This document shows positions 53,941-62,170 of a stretch of 64,000 bases of DNA, one piece after another. The notes under the pieces are model-generated. The model made no database searches, was not told the DNA's origin, and saw only the letters and a list, made by a program, of their open reading frames with translations. The stretch lies in contig NZ_FTMM01000007.1 in NCBI RefSeq assembly GCF_900156075.1, positions 1 to 64,000 of the forward strand, in the 5' to 3' direction. Origin of the DNA: Chryseobacterium sp. RU37D. GTDB lineage: Bacteria > Bacteroidota > Bacteroidia > Flavobacteriales > Weeksellaceae. How positions within the stretch are numbered: the stretch's first letter is position 1; each line of letters opens with the position of its first letter. Position numbers and translations under genes: made by a program.

Positions 53941-55320
53941 ATGGAAAGTAAAAAAGAATTCTTTTTGGAGTGCTACAAACTTGGAATTATTAAATTCGGA
54001 AGATTTACATTGAAAAGTGGTATTGAAAGCCCATTTTATGTAGATTTAAGACCATTAGCTTCTGATCCTAAAATCTTAAAAAATCTGGCTAATTATTTAT
54101 TGGAAATGCTTCCCTTGGATAATTTTGATCTGATCTGTGGGGTTCCCTATGCCGCGCTTCCAATGGCAACAGCAATGTCTCTGGAAAGCTATATTCCTTT
54201 GATTATCAAAAGAAAAGAAGCTAAAGAATACGGTACAAAAAAAATGATTGAAGGTATTTACCAGAAAGGGCAAAACTGTCTTTTGGTAGAAGACGTTATT
54301 ACTTCCGGGAAATCTTTGATCGAAACCATTACAGAAATTGAACAGGAAGACATAAAAGTTGCTGATATCGTAGTGGTCCTTGACAGAGAACAAGGCGGAA
54401 AGCAGCTTCTGGAAAACAAAGGATTCAGGGTGCATACACTTTTCAATATTTCGGAGGTTTGTGAAATCCTTCAGGAAAATGGAGAATTAACAGATGATGA
54501 AGTAACAAGAATTCAGAATTTTTTACAGGGAAATCATATTCAGTTTGAGGAAAAAACAAGATCTTCTTACAGACAGAAATTAAATACTGCACAACATTCC
54601 GTTTCTAAAAAATTATTAGAGACTGCTTTGGCAAAACAATCCAATTTAATAGCTTCTGCAGATGTTACAACCACACAGGAATTATTAGATCTCGCTGAAA
54701 AAGTAGGCCCGCATATTATCGCTTTAAAAACTCATATTGACATCATTTCTGATTTCGAATACGAAAAAACCATTACACCTTTGAAAGCTTTGGCTGCAAA
54801 ACACAATTTCCTTCTAATGGAAGACAGAAAATTTGCAGACATCGGAAATACGCAGGAGCTTCAGTTTACAAGCGGAGTTTTCAAAATTACAGACTGGGCA
54901 GATTTTGTAACTTCTCAGGTGATCGGCGGTTTCGAATCTTTAGACTGTTTCAAAAATGTAGGTGTGGTGGCTATTATCGGAATGTCATCTAAGGGAACTT
55001 TAACAACGAATTCTTATAGGGAAGAAGCCTTAAAAGTAGCTTTATCTCACCCGAATGTCATCGGAGGGGTTTCTCAAAACCCGCTTCCGGAAGAAATGCT
55101 ATTGTTCACGCCCGGTGTAAACCTTGCTGATTCAGGCGATGGTAAAGGACAGCAGTACAATACTCCTGAACATGTGTTCAAAACACTACATACAGACTTT
55201 ATTATTGTCGGAAGAGGAATCTATAAATCTGAAGATCCGGAGCAGGCTGCTTTTACTTATAAAAACGAAGGCTGGAATGCCTATTTAAGTTCATTGGAAA
55301 AAAAAGTAATTCAAAGTTAA
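53941..55320 (+). CDS. pyrEF: Bifunctional UMP synthase: orotate phosphoribosyltransferase-OMP decarboxylase
   Basis: The 459-aa fusion: residues 1 to about 195 are OPRT (GRFTLKSGIESPFYVDLRPL; PRPP loop VEDVITSGKS at 116-125), and about 215-459 are OMPDC (catalytic LMEDRKFADIG at 292-302 with the Lys-Asp array; phosphate loop GVSQNP; IIVGRGIYKS). It converts orotate and PRPP to OMP and then UMP. The order OPRT then OMPDC and the EDRKFADIG motif are those of eukaryotic UMP synthase, not the usual bacterial PyrE and PyrF singletons. Both active sites look intact. Monocistronic with its own -7 box. Confidence 0.95.
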   Translation: MESKKEFFLECYKLGIIKFGRFTLKSGIESPFYVDLRPLASDPKILKNLANYLLEMLPLDNFDLICGVPYAALPMATAMSLESYIPLIIKRKEAKEYGTKKMIEGIYQKGQNCLLVEDVITSGKSLIETITEIEQEDIKVADIVVVLDREQGGKQLLENKGFRVHTLFNISEVCEILQENGELTDDEVTRIQNFLQGNHIQFEEKTRSSYRQKLNTAQHSVSKKLLETALAKQSNLIASADVTTTQELLDLAEKVGPHIIALKTHIDIISDFEYEKTITPLKALAAKHNFLLMEDRKFADIGNTQELQFTSGVFKITDWADFVTSQVIGGFESLDCFKNVGVVAIIGMSSKGTLTTNSYREEALKVALSHPNVIGGVSQNPLPEEMLLFTPGVNLADSGDGKGQQYNTPEHVFKTLHTDFIIVGRGIYKSEDPEQAAFTYKNEGWNAYLSSLEKKVIQS

Positions 55321-55352
55321 TTTAAATCGGGCAAAGTCTAAACAAAATACAT

Positions 55353-55360
55353 TATATTTG
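55353..55360 (+). promoter_or_regulatory. -7 box TATATTTG of the M1-like/barrel gene
   Basis: An exact TAnnTTTG match, ending 18 nt before the TTG start at 55379. Confidence 0.55.
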
Positions 55361-55378
55361 GCTCTTTATCACAGATAA

Positions 55379-58195
55379 TTGAAAAGGATTAGTATTTGTT
55401 TTATTTTGTTTTGGGGAGTTGTTCAGGTTTCTGCGCAGAAAGACAGCATTTATATTGAAGCTAAAATTTCTACGGACAAAAAAACACTGAGCGTAAATCA
55501 AGAAATTGTTTATTACAACAATTCTGAGAAAGATCTTGCTACCGTAAAACTACTGAACTGGGTTTCCGCGTACAAAAAAAGAGGAACTTCCCTGGTATAC
55601 AGAAAACTGGAAGACAGAAATACTGATCTGCACTTTGCCAAAAGAAATGAACTTGGTAAATTATTAAGCTTACAAATTAAGAATGTTGATCAGGAAATTC
55701 CCGTAAGCTCCATTTCTGATGAAAATTTTTTCCTTCCTTTAAAAGAAGTTTTAAAATCGGGAGAGAAAATCAAACTACAGCTGCAATATCAGATCCAGCT
55801 GCCTGATAAAAAATTTACGGGGTACGGAACTTCTGATGACAACATTGCATTAAAATATTTCTTTATTGTTCCGGATCGTTTTGATCCGGACAATATTTCC
55901 AAAAGAGATTATCATGATATCGAAGAATCTGTAAGCTTCAATACATTCTGGACAGTGAATTTTGATCTGCCTGTGAATTATTTTATTGAAAGCAATCTTC
56001 AGCAGTCCCAGATGAATTCATTTAAAGGTTATCTGGATTCTGATCCTGAATTTTTGATTTCTCACAGTGAATACTCTTCCATCAAGATCAATACTGCAGA
56101 TATTAATACGGAAGTACAATTTGGGTATAATCTGAAGCCGGAAGAGAAGCAGAATCTGGAGTTTTATCTTCCTTTGCATTTAAAATTTATTAAAGAAAGC
56201 ATTGGTTCTGTTCCTGAAAGAATTTTTATATCGGATAAATTCAGGGGTAAAGAAGATTTTTTCGGGAATAATGATATTACCTTCTGGAAATTCAGGTTCC
56301 AGCTGTTTAATGATGCAGAAAAAACTGATCTTGATTATTTTGGAATTATCGCCAAGAAGGTTCTGGACGAAAGCATTATTACGGATAAACAAGATAATCA
56401 TTGGTTTAAAAATGGTCTGAAATCTTATCTTGAAATCCAGTATTTAAAGAAATTTTACCCGGACACAAAATTACTGGGCAATTTACCGGAGACAAAAGTT
56501 TTTGGCGTAAAGCCATTGAAACTATTCTATGCCTCAAAGGTAAAGCTGATCGAACGGTACGGCTTGGCCTACCAGTATATAATGTCTCAAAATCTTGATC
56601 AAAAAATTGATGAAAAATATACCGTTCTGAGTAATTTTAATGATATGGCGATCAGTAGTTTTGAAATGGGAAGTCTGTTCAATTATTCAGCTGATAAGAT
56701 GGGATACGAAAGCTTTGATCATCTTTTACAAAATTTCATTGCAAAAAACACTGATAAAAAAATTGATCCTAGAGAGTTCATCAAAGAACTTGCAGAAAAA
56801 GATAAAAGAACAACTTATTTATCAGACTTTTTGGAACATAAAAACCGGGTCAACTTTAGGCTTAAACGATTTAAAAAAGAGAATGATTCTTTAAATATCA
56901 AAATTAACAAAAATACTTTCGCTGAAATTCCTGTAAAACTTCATACCGAAACGAGGGAAGGTGACAAAAAGGAATATTGGGTAGGAGCAGACGAAAATCA
57001 AAAGACTAAAACATTTTCCATCCCTACAGCAGGTATTTACAAAATCACCCTTAATGAGGATTATATCTTTCCGGAATCGAATTACAGAGACAATTTTCTA
57101 TACGCGAAAGGTTTCTTTTCTAATACAAAAAAAATTAAGCTGAAGCTCATTAAAGATATTCCTAATCCTGAGTTTAATGAAATTTATATAAGCCCAAGAG
57201 TGAGGTTCAATAATACCTACGACAAATTTTTGATTGGGGTCAACTTAAAAAACCAGTCTTTTTTTGATCAGAAGTTTTTATATTCCTTCACTCCGACATA
57301 CAGTACAGGAACGGGAAAGCTGACAGGTTCCGGTGCGGTTACCTATTCTGTTCTTCCGGCCGAAAGTATTTTCAGAAGCATTACTTTTGGAGCTTCCGGC
57401 TCTTATTTCCATTATGATTATGATCTGGCTTACCGTAAAGCTTCACTATATTCCAATTTAAATTTTAGAAAAAATCCGAGAAGTACAGTAAGTAGAAGCA
57501 TTGGTGTTTCTTATAATTATTTTGAAAGAGATCTGAGCCCGGAAATGATTGCCAGCAATGATTATGATAAGTATAATCTTTGGAGCTTAGGGTATGGATA
57601 TAATGACAGCCAAAGCATCCACGAAAAAAGTTTAGGTGTAAGCACACAATGGATGAAGTATTTTCATAAAATAACGGCAGAAGGTTTTTATCGTTGGGAG
57701 TTTGCTCCGAAGCAAAAACTCAGTGTACGATTATTCGCCGGATACTTTTTGAGAAATGAAACCAGGAATAATACATTTAATTACGGTATTTCAAGAGTTT
57801 CCGATTATTCTTTTTCCTACAATCTTTTGGGGCAAAGTGCTACGGGTGGGATTCTTTCACAACAATATATTCTTGCAGACGGAGGCTTTAAATCTTTTAT
57901 CCCCGGAAGTGTCAACAAATGGATCACTTCTGTAAACGTGGATACAAGTGTCTGGAAAATTTTCCACGTGTATGCCGATGCAGGGATTTATGATAACAAA
58001 GGCCAGCCGACAAAGTTCATTTGGGATAGCGGTGTGAAAGTAAGAGTAATCCCTGATTTCCTTGAAATTTACTTCCCGATACAGTCTTCCCTTGGCTTTG
58101 AACCGGGATTTAAGGACTATGCAAAAAGAATCCGATATACTTTGGTTCTTAATTTAAATTCGATTATCAACGCTGCAAGAAGAGGCTGGTACTAA
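55379..58195 (+). CDS. Peptidase M1-like domain fused to outer-membrane barrel (938 aa)
   Basis: The TTG start is supported by a signal peptide directly after it (MKRISICFILFWGVVQVSAQ) and by a -7 box 18 nt upstream. Residues about 20-270 resemble the M1 aminopeptidase N-terminal saddle (DLATVKLLNW, LKEVLKSGEKIKLQLQYQIQ). Residues about 300-520 are helical like the gluzincin domain, but no HEXXH is present, and HWFKNGLKSYLE stands where M1 enzymes have WLNEG..Y, so the zinc ligands and catalytic Glu are lost. From about 640 on, repeated amphipathic strands (SPRVRFNNTYDKFLIGVNLK and following) form a C-terminal barrel. Likely a non-catalytic outer-membrane protein. Confidence 0.65.
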   Translation: MKRISICFILFWGVVQVSAQKDSIYIEAKISTDKKTLSVNQEIVYYNNSEKDLATVKLLNWVSAYKKRGTSLVYRKLEDRNTDLHFAKRNELGKLLSLQIKNVDQEIPVSSISDENFFLPLKEVLKSGEKIKLQLQYQIQLPDKKFTGYGTSDDNIALKYFFIVPDRFDPDNISKRDYHDIEESVSFNTFWTVNFDLPVNYFIESNLQQSQMNSFKGYLDSDPEFLISHSEYSSIKINTADINTEVQFGYNLKPEEKQNLEFYLPLHLKFIKESIGSVPERIFISDKFRGKEDFFGNNDITFWKFRFQLFNDAEKTDLDYFGIIAKKVLDESIITDKQDNHWFKNGLKSYLEIQYLKKFYPDTKLLGNLPETKVFGVKPLKLFYASKVKLIERYGLAYQYIMSQNLDQKIDEKYTVLSNFNDMAISSFEMGSLFNYSADKMGYESFDHLLQNFIAKNTDKKIDPREFIKELAEKDKRTTYLSDFLEHKNRVNFRLKRFKKENDSLNIKINKNTFAEIPVKLHTETREGDKKEYWVGADENQKTKTFSIPTAGIYKITLNEDYIFPESNYRDNFLYAKGFFSNTKKIKLKLIKDIPNPEFNEIYISPRVRFNNTYDKFLIGVNLKNQSFFDQKFLYSFTPTYSTGTGKLTGSGAVTYSVLPAESIFRSITFGASGSYFHYDYDLAYRKASLYSNLNFRKNPRSTVSRSIGVSYNYFERDLSPEMIASNDYDKYNLWSLGYGYNDSQSIHEKSLGVSTQWMKYFHKITAEGFYRWEFAPKQKLSVRLFAGYFLRNETRNNTFNYGISRVSDYSFSYNLLGQSATGGILSQQYILADGGFKSFIPGSVNKWITSVNVDTSVWKIFHVYADAGIYDNKGQPTKFIWDSGVKVRVIPDFLEIYFPIQSSLGFEPGFKDYAKRIRYTLVLNLNSIINAARRGWY

Positions 58196-58232
58196 AAATA
58201 ACTGACAAGACTGTAAAACTGTTAATCTAAAC

Positions 58233-58345
58233 TTATATGTAAAAATTGTCAGTCTCACAATCTTTTAAAATCTTTTGTAAAGCTGACTCGTTATTGATGG
58301 TTCCTGTAACAATATAATTTCCTTTGGGAGATTTGTAACATCTAA
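58233..58345 (-). pseudogene. Relic of a T9SS sorting domain
   Basis: The minus strand reads LDVTNLPKG, then after a one-base shift NYIVTGTINNESALQKILKD and a few codons to a stop at 58233. This matches the C-terminal end of the intact T9SS cargo at 40020-40793 (NVSDLQKGSYIVTGTVNNQ, QKILKD). The rest of the gene is not recognisable, so a former T9SS cargo gene stood here and has been deleted or scrambled. Confidence 0.65.
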
Positions 58346-58440
58346 ATAATAAGCTGATTTTGTTGGAGATATTTTCTCCCCCGAAGTGTGTAATTTAAAA
58401 AGTTAGATTTGGATTTTGTAATCTAAGACTTTTTCAAATA

Positions 58441-58484
58441 TATAAAATAAAAAGAACACAATGAAGTGCTCTTTTTATTTTATA
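58441..58484. terminator. Long AT-rich bidirectional hairpin
   Basis: TATAAAATAAAAAGAACAC pairs with GTGCTCTTTTTATTTTATA with one mismatch (G-U on one strand) around AATGAA. It lies 116 nt downstream of the astacin gene end. Confidence 0.8.
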
Positions 58485-58599
58485 TCATGTTATTTTAAAC
58501 CCTAAACTATATACTCTTAAAGTAAATTGTAGTGAAAAATAAAGTTTAAATTTTCTATTTTAATAGTAATTAAGCCTCTATATAGCCTTTTTATATTTA

Positions 58600-59625
58600 T
58601 CAATCAGCCATACCATAAATTCTATGCACTTTCTTGATGTCATTTGGTGTTAATCCATAAGTAGGCCTTACCACTTCTTGACCATTTGCATCTGTATAAA
58701 AAGGCTTCTGATATTGATATTTTAGATAATCAGAAAGCTCTTGATTATTCCTAGGCCATGAACCATAAAGCATCACCGAATGCATATCAAATGGATCGAG
58801 GTCATCTATTACTTCTTCTATTTCTAGATTATACCTTATGGAATTAGCCAAGCTTTCGGAAAATGCACTTGCAATTACACTAAGATCTTGTTCATTTAAA
58901 ACATTTTTCAAATAAGTATCTCTCAATGGTCTTTGGTGCTCATGTATCAGCCCTACAGTATGTCCAATTTCATGAATTATACTTTGTATATCACAAGTTG
59001 GGGAAAGTTGAATTGTTCCATCATGAATACTTGGCATTCCAGTAGTGGACCTACATCCAGATGCAGTAGGAATAATATTGACTTTTTGAACAGTACCATC
59101 ATTTACATCCACAATGTTAAAATTTAATGATGTATTAGTATGCCATATATCTATAGCAGTGAGAATGTTATTTTTTTGTTCATTACTGAAATCAGGGCTA
59201 ACAGATACATTAACGGTATTATTAGACCATAATCTAGTACCTGGTATAGTAACACCAACCGTTGCAATCCTCCTACTTCCTTTTGATTCTATTTTTGCTT
59301 TACCTGTTGTATGATTGGCTAGCTGATTATATAGTTTTTTTATCTCATTATTATTTATTGGAGATTGAAATATTTTTATAATATTTACATCTTCTTTAGG
59401 AATCAAAATATCATCGGAATAAAGAAAGTTATTAGCGTCTCCTTCTATATATTACAATAAATAGGGTTTTCCAGTTTCAATATTAGTAGCAATAATAATG
59501 GGATTAGTTTTTGTTAGTTGTTGTTCATTTTTTAATGAAGATTCAGACTCGTCATTTCTACATGAAACTGATGTAGAAAATAGAACAATTGAAGACAAAT
59601 AGATGAAAATTGTTTTTAATTTCAT
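58600..59625 (-). pseudogene. Astacin-like (M12A) metalloprotease lipoprotein with internal stop codon
   Basis: The full frame runs from ATG at 59625 to the stop at 58600 (342 codons) with one in-frame TAA at 59452-59454 (after GKPYLL). The N-terminal part is a lipoprotein signal (VLFSTSVSC, Cys22) and a short linker. Behind the stop lies an intact astacin catalytic domain: HEIGHTVGLIHEHQR (zinc ligands and catalytic Glu) and the Met-turn SVMLYGS. An open frame begins at a TTG (59406) and would yield only a cytosolic 268-aa piece. Explanations are a recent nonsense mutation (CAA to TAA fits), a sequencing error, or readthrough. No frameshift is needed. Confidence 0.8.
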
Positions 59626-60096
59626 AATGAATGAGTTTTAATATTTTTTTATTGAAAGTTGTATTTATAATAAATCTAAATTTCCCCTAATAAGATAGAT
59701 ATTTAATAGTTATAGAGGCAAATGTATAAGGAATTATCATGTATACTTGTAGTTTTTTTAGTGAAAATTAAAAAAAAAGTTGGAACTCAAACACAACATA
59801 TTCTGTCATCCTATAACCCGTTCGATAAATTTCTCAAAACTTGGATCTGATGGAAAAACTGTAACACAAAATTTTATAATCTTGATGTTATAATTTCCGT
59901 TGGCTACCGAATTAATTCTACCCAAGCTACAAATGCACTTAGATTTGTCATCATTTAATTGATGAAATTAAACGGTTTAGATGAACTTACTGCCAAGCAA
60001 GAAGCCAACCTTAGAGTTATGGAAGATGTCATATCTAATTAATTTATCAATGATGTCATTAATTATCGGGAAAATATCGGGAAAGGGTATAAATGA
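59626..60096. other. Gap with gene debris
   Basis: The stretch from the astacin start to the tRNA-Cys terminator holds no intact gene. Its only recognisable content is the RhuM-type relic at 59843-60042. Confidence 0.6.
59843..60042 (+). pseudogene. RhuM-family relic
   Basis: In plus frames GSDGKT is followed by NTKFYNLDVIISVGYRINST and QATN, which closely follows the core of RhuM-family (virulence RhuM/Bro-like) proteins (SDGK...TKFYNLDVIISVGYRVNS). A frameshift lies before NTKFYN, a stop TAA at 59956-59958, and a second in-frame piece LDELTAKQEANLRVMEDVIS ends at 60042. The N terminus and most of the C terminus are missing. RhuM genes often travel with mobile or restriction-modification islands. 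Confidence 0.65.
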
Positions 60097-60136
60097 AAAA
60101 TCCCTAAACTGTCATACAAAACTGTTTAGGGATTTT
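60097..60136 (-). terminator. Terminator downstream of tRNA-Cys
   Basis: AAAATCCCTAAAC (60097-60109) pairs perfectly with GTTTAGGGATTTT (60124-60136). On the minus strand it begins six bases after the tRNA 3' end and is followed by TCATTTATA. Confidence 0.8.
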
Positions 60137-60141
60137 AAAAG

Positions 60142-60212
60142 AGGTACCTAGCGGATTCGAACCGCTGTAGATGGTGTTGCAGACCACTGCCTAGCCGCTC
60201 GGCCAAAGTACC
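60142..60212 (-). tRNA. tRNA-Cys (anticodon GCA)
   Basis: A full cloverleaf on the minus strand: acceptor GGTACTT/AGGTACC (one G-U pair), anticodon loop CTGCAAC (GCA), T arm GCGGTTCGAATCCGC, and U73 discriminator as required for cysteinyl-tRNA synthetase. CCA is not encoded. The decayed region 58.2-60.1 kb abuts its 3' side, a common place for integration of mobile DNA. Confidence 0.96.
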
Positions 60213-60363
60213 ATATCTTTACCATTTTAGGTTTGCAAATATAGCAAAATATATGATTCAGCAAAAGTTTTTATAGAATTTCTTTGTGGTTTTAGGCTTT
60301 ATTTTTCGCTTTTGCCTGGGTTTCAGAGATAATTTAATGAATGAAAGATTCTCTTAACTTTAA

Positions 60364-61728
60364 TTAAATGCCTTTTAATATCAGTTTTAAAGTTGCATTG
60401 GTATTAATTACGGCCGTAATTCCTGAAGGGTTTAAAAGAATATTATCCGGTTTAAGATTGAAAACTCTGCCGTTCATATTTAATCCTTTATAATATTCTT
60501 TATTAAAGGCTTCTTCAATGCTTTTTTTTGAGCTTATTTCAAGATCTTGTGTAGGAATTCCGTATTCTTCTTCGATCATCCTTACGATTTTTCCTTTGAA
60601 TAATAAGGTTGCTGCCTTTTGTAAGATGTTTGAAGTTTTTAAATTAAATTTCGTGTTTGAGAGTACGATTTTCTTTTTCATTTCATCATAAACAGGAACT
60701 CCAGAAATAAAAGCTTTCCCATTGATATAACCTTCAGTTTCAGCCTCAATCATCACCCTGTTTTCCGTTCCATACACCTTGATGTCCTTGATCTTCACAG
60801 AAGATCCTCTCATTTCATATTCTTTGTTCAGGAACATATTTCTTGCAATATTAGTAGCTTCTGAAAAAGGAATATTGGCTGTGGTCTGCAAAAGAAATTT
60901 ATCTGCCAAAATGGGGATAAAATTGAAATTCATTGCAGATTTCACAAGCTGTGACGCCTCAGGCTTGTTTCCCGTAAAGGTTTCGGAGAAAATATCAATT
61001 CCGATGTTGGTATCTATCTGATTTCCATAGAACTTCAATGGGGTGATATTTACATTAACAGGAGTTATTTTAAGCCACGTATTGTATTCTTCAGAAATAT
61101 GGAATGGCTGTGAAAAAACATTCCATGCCAGTACGGCATATTGCTGGAAGTTCAGCTGCGAGGCCATTTGCTGATCAATAGTTTTACAGAATTTTTCCTG
61201 TTGCTCTTTCAGATTTTTTTCTACCAGAGAAGTGATCGGGATTTGTATTTTTCCATAATTCAGAACGGGCTTGGTCACCCATCTGAAACCGTTGGGCCTA
61301 GTAGTTGTGGAAATTGTCCAGTTGTTTTTAAAGCTTAAAGTTGTATTGAAAGACATTACTGTTTCAAAAGTTGTGCTCTGATAAGTATAAACTCCTAATG
61401 TTCCGATACCTTTTTCGGCCCAGATTTTTAAAGGAACTTCAATTAAAATATTCTGATTGGTTCCGCCGACAAGTCTTATAGGACGGGTTTTCCAGACTTT
61501 TACCTTAAACTGATCATTATTATTATCGGTATAAGAATCATCCAGATATATAATTTCTTTCACAGAATTGTTGATCATATTGCTGATCTCAGAAAGTGGA
61601 ATAGTCACCGGCATTGTAATGCTAGATTTTATTTTCGGGAAATTATAAATTGCGACTTGATTATTAACATCAGATTGCCCGAAAATATTAATAAAAATAA
61701 GCAGAAATAAAATTTTAATGATTTTCAA
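60364..61728 (-). CDS. DUF4403 family protein
   Basis: The frame is open from 61788, but a TTG at 61728 gives a clean signal peptide (MKIIKILFLLIFINIFGQ) and avoids overlap with folB. I therefore start there (454 aa). The body is beta-rich with two repeats of an amphipathic lipid-binding type: PLSEISNMINNSVKEIIY, IPITSLVEKNLKEQQEKFCK, GKAFISGVPVYDEMKKKI, ATLLFKGKIVRMIEEEYG. DUF4403 proteins resemble tubular lipid-binding (TULIP-like) domains; function is not known. It probably follows folB in one transcript. Confidence 0.8.
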   Translation of the reverse strand: MKIIKILFLLIFINIFGQSDVNNQVAIYNFPKIKSSITMPVTIPLSEISNMINNSVKEIIYLDDSYTDNNNDQFKVKVWKTRPIRLVGGTNQNILIEVPLKIWAEKGIGTLGVYTYQSTTFETVMSFNTTLSFKNNWTISTTTRPNGFRWVTKPVLNYGKIQIPITSLVEKNLKEQQEKFCKTIDQQMASQLNFQQYAVLAWNVFSQPFHISEEYNTWLKITPVNVNITPLKFYGNQIDTNIGIDIFSETFTGNKPEASQLVKSAMNFNFIPILADKFLLQTTANIPFSEATNIARNMFLNKEYEMRGSSVKIKDIKVYGTENRVMIEAETEGYINGKAFISGVPVYDEMKKKIVLSNTKFNLKTSNILQKAATLLFKGKIVRMIEEEYGIPTQDLEISSKKSIEEAFNKEYYKGLNMNGRVFNLKPDNILLNPSGITAVINTNATLKLILKGI

Positions 61729-61753
61729 TGTCTGGATTTTATGAATGGAATAA

Positions 61754-62122
61754 TTAATTTTCTGGTTTAAAACTTTGTTCCAGCTCAATGCTGGCCCCTT
61801 TCATTTCACCTTTCATGGGAGGGGAAGTTTTGGTTATTTTTAATTTAATATAAGAGATTTCAGAATATTTTTCATGAATTTTAGCGATGATTCTTCCTGC
61901 AACATGTTCCAGTAATTTTGATTTGATTTTCATCTCATCATAAATAATTTGATTAATGTCTGCATAACTTATCGTATCATTCAGATTATCTGATGATGCG
62001 GCTTTCCAAAGGTCTGTATGAATTTCCGCATTTAAGATATAATATGTTCCGATAATGTTTTCTTCAGGCAAAACACCGTGATAAGCATATATTTTTACGT
62101 CTTCAAGATAAATCTTGCTCAT
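61754..62122 (-). CDS. folB: Dihydroneopterin aldolase
   Basis: The 122-aa protein starts MSKIYLEDVKIYAYHGVLPEE. It has the substrate contact DTISYADINQIIYDEM and catalytic lysine region IKLKITKTSPP. It cleaves 7,8-dihydroneopterin in folate synthesis and forms an octamer. It lies 48 nt downstream of nadA, but a weak hairpin separates them. Length and motifs are typical. Confidence 0.93.
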   Translation of the reverse strand: MSKIYLEDVKIYAYHGVLPEENIIGTYYILNAEIHTDLWKAASSDNLNDTISYADINQIIYDEMKIKSKLLEHVAGRIIAKIHEKYSEISYIKLKITKTSPPMKGEMKGASIELEQSFKPEN

Positions 62123-62144
62123 ATTTTAGTTTTATAAGGTTAAA

Positions 62145-62167
62145 AAAAGCGAGTAAAACCCGCTTTT
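62145..62167 (-). terminator. Weak hairpin between nadA and folB
   Basis: AAAAGCG pairs with CGCTTTT around AGTAAAACC, with a T-run on the minus strand. It may partly terminate nadA transcripts. Confidence 0.55.
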
Positions 62168-62170
62168 CAT

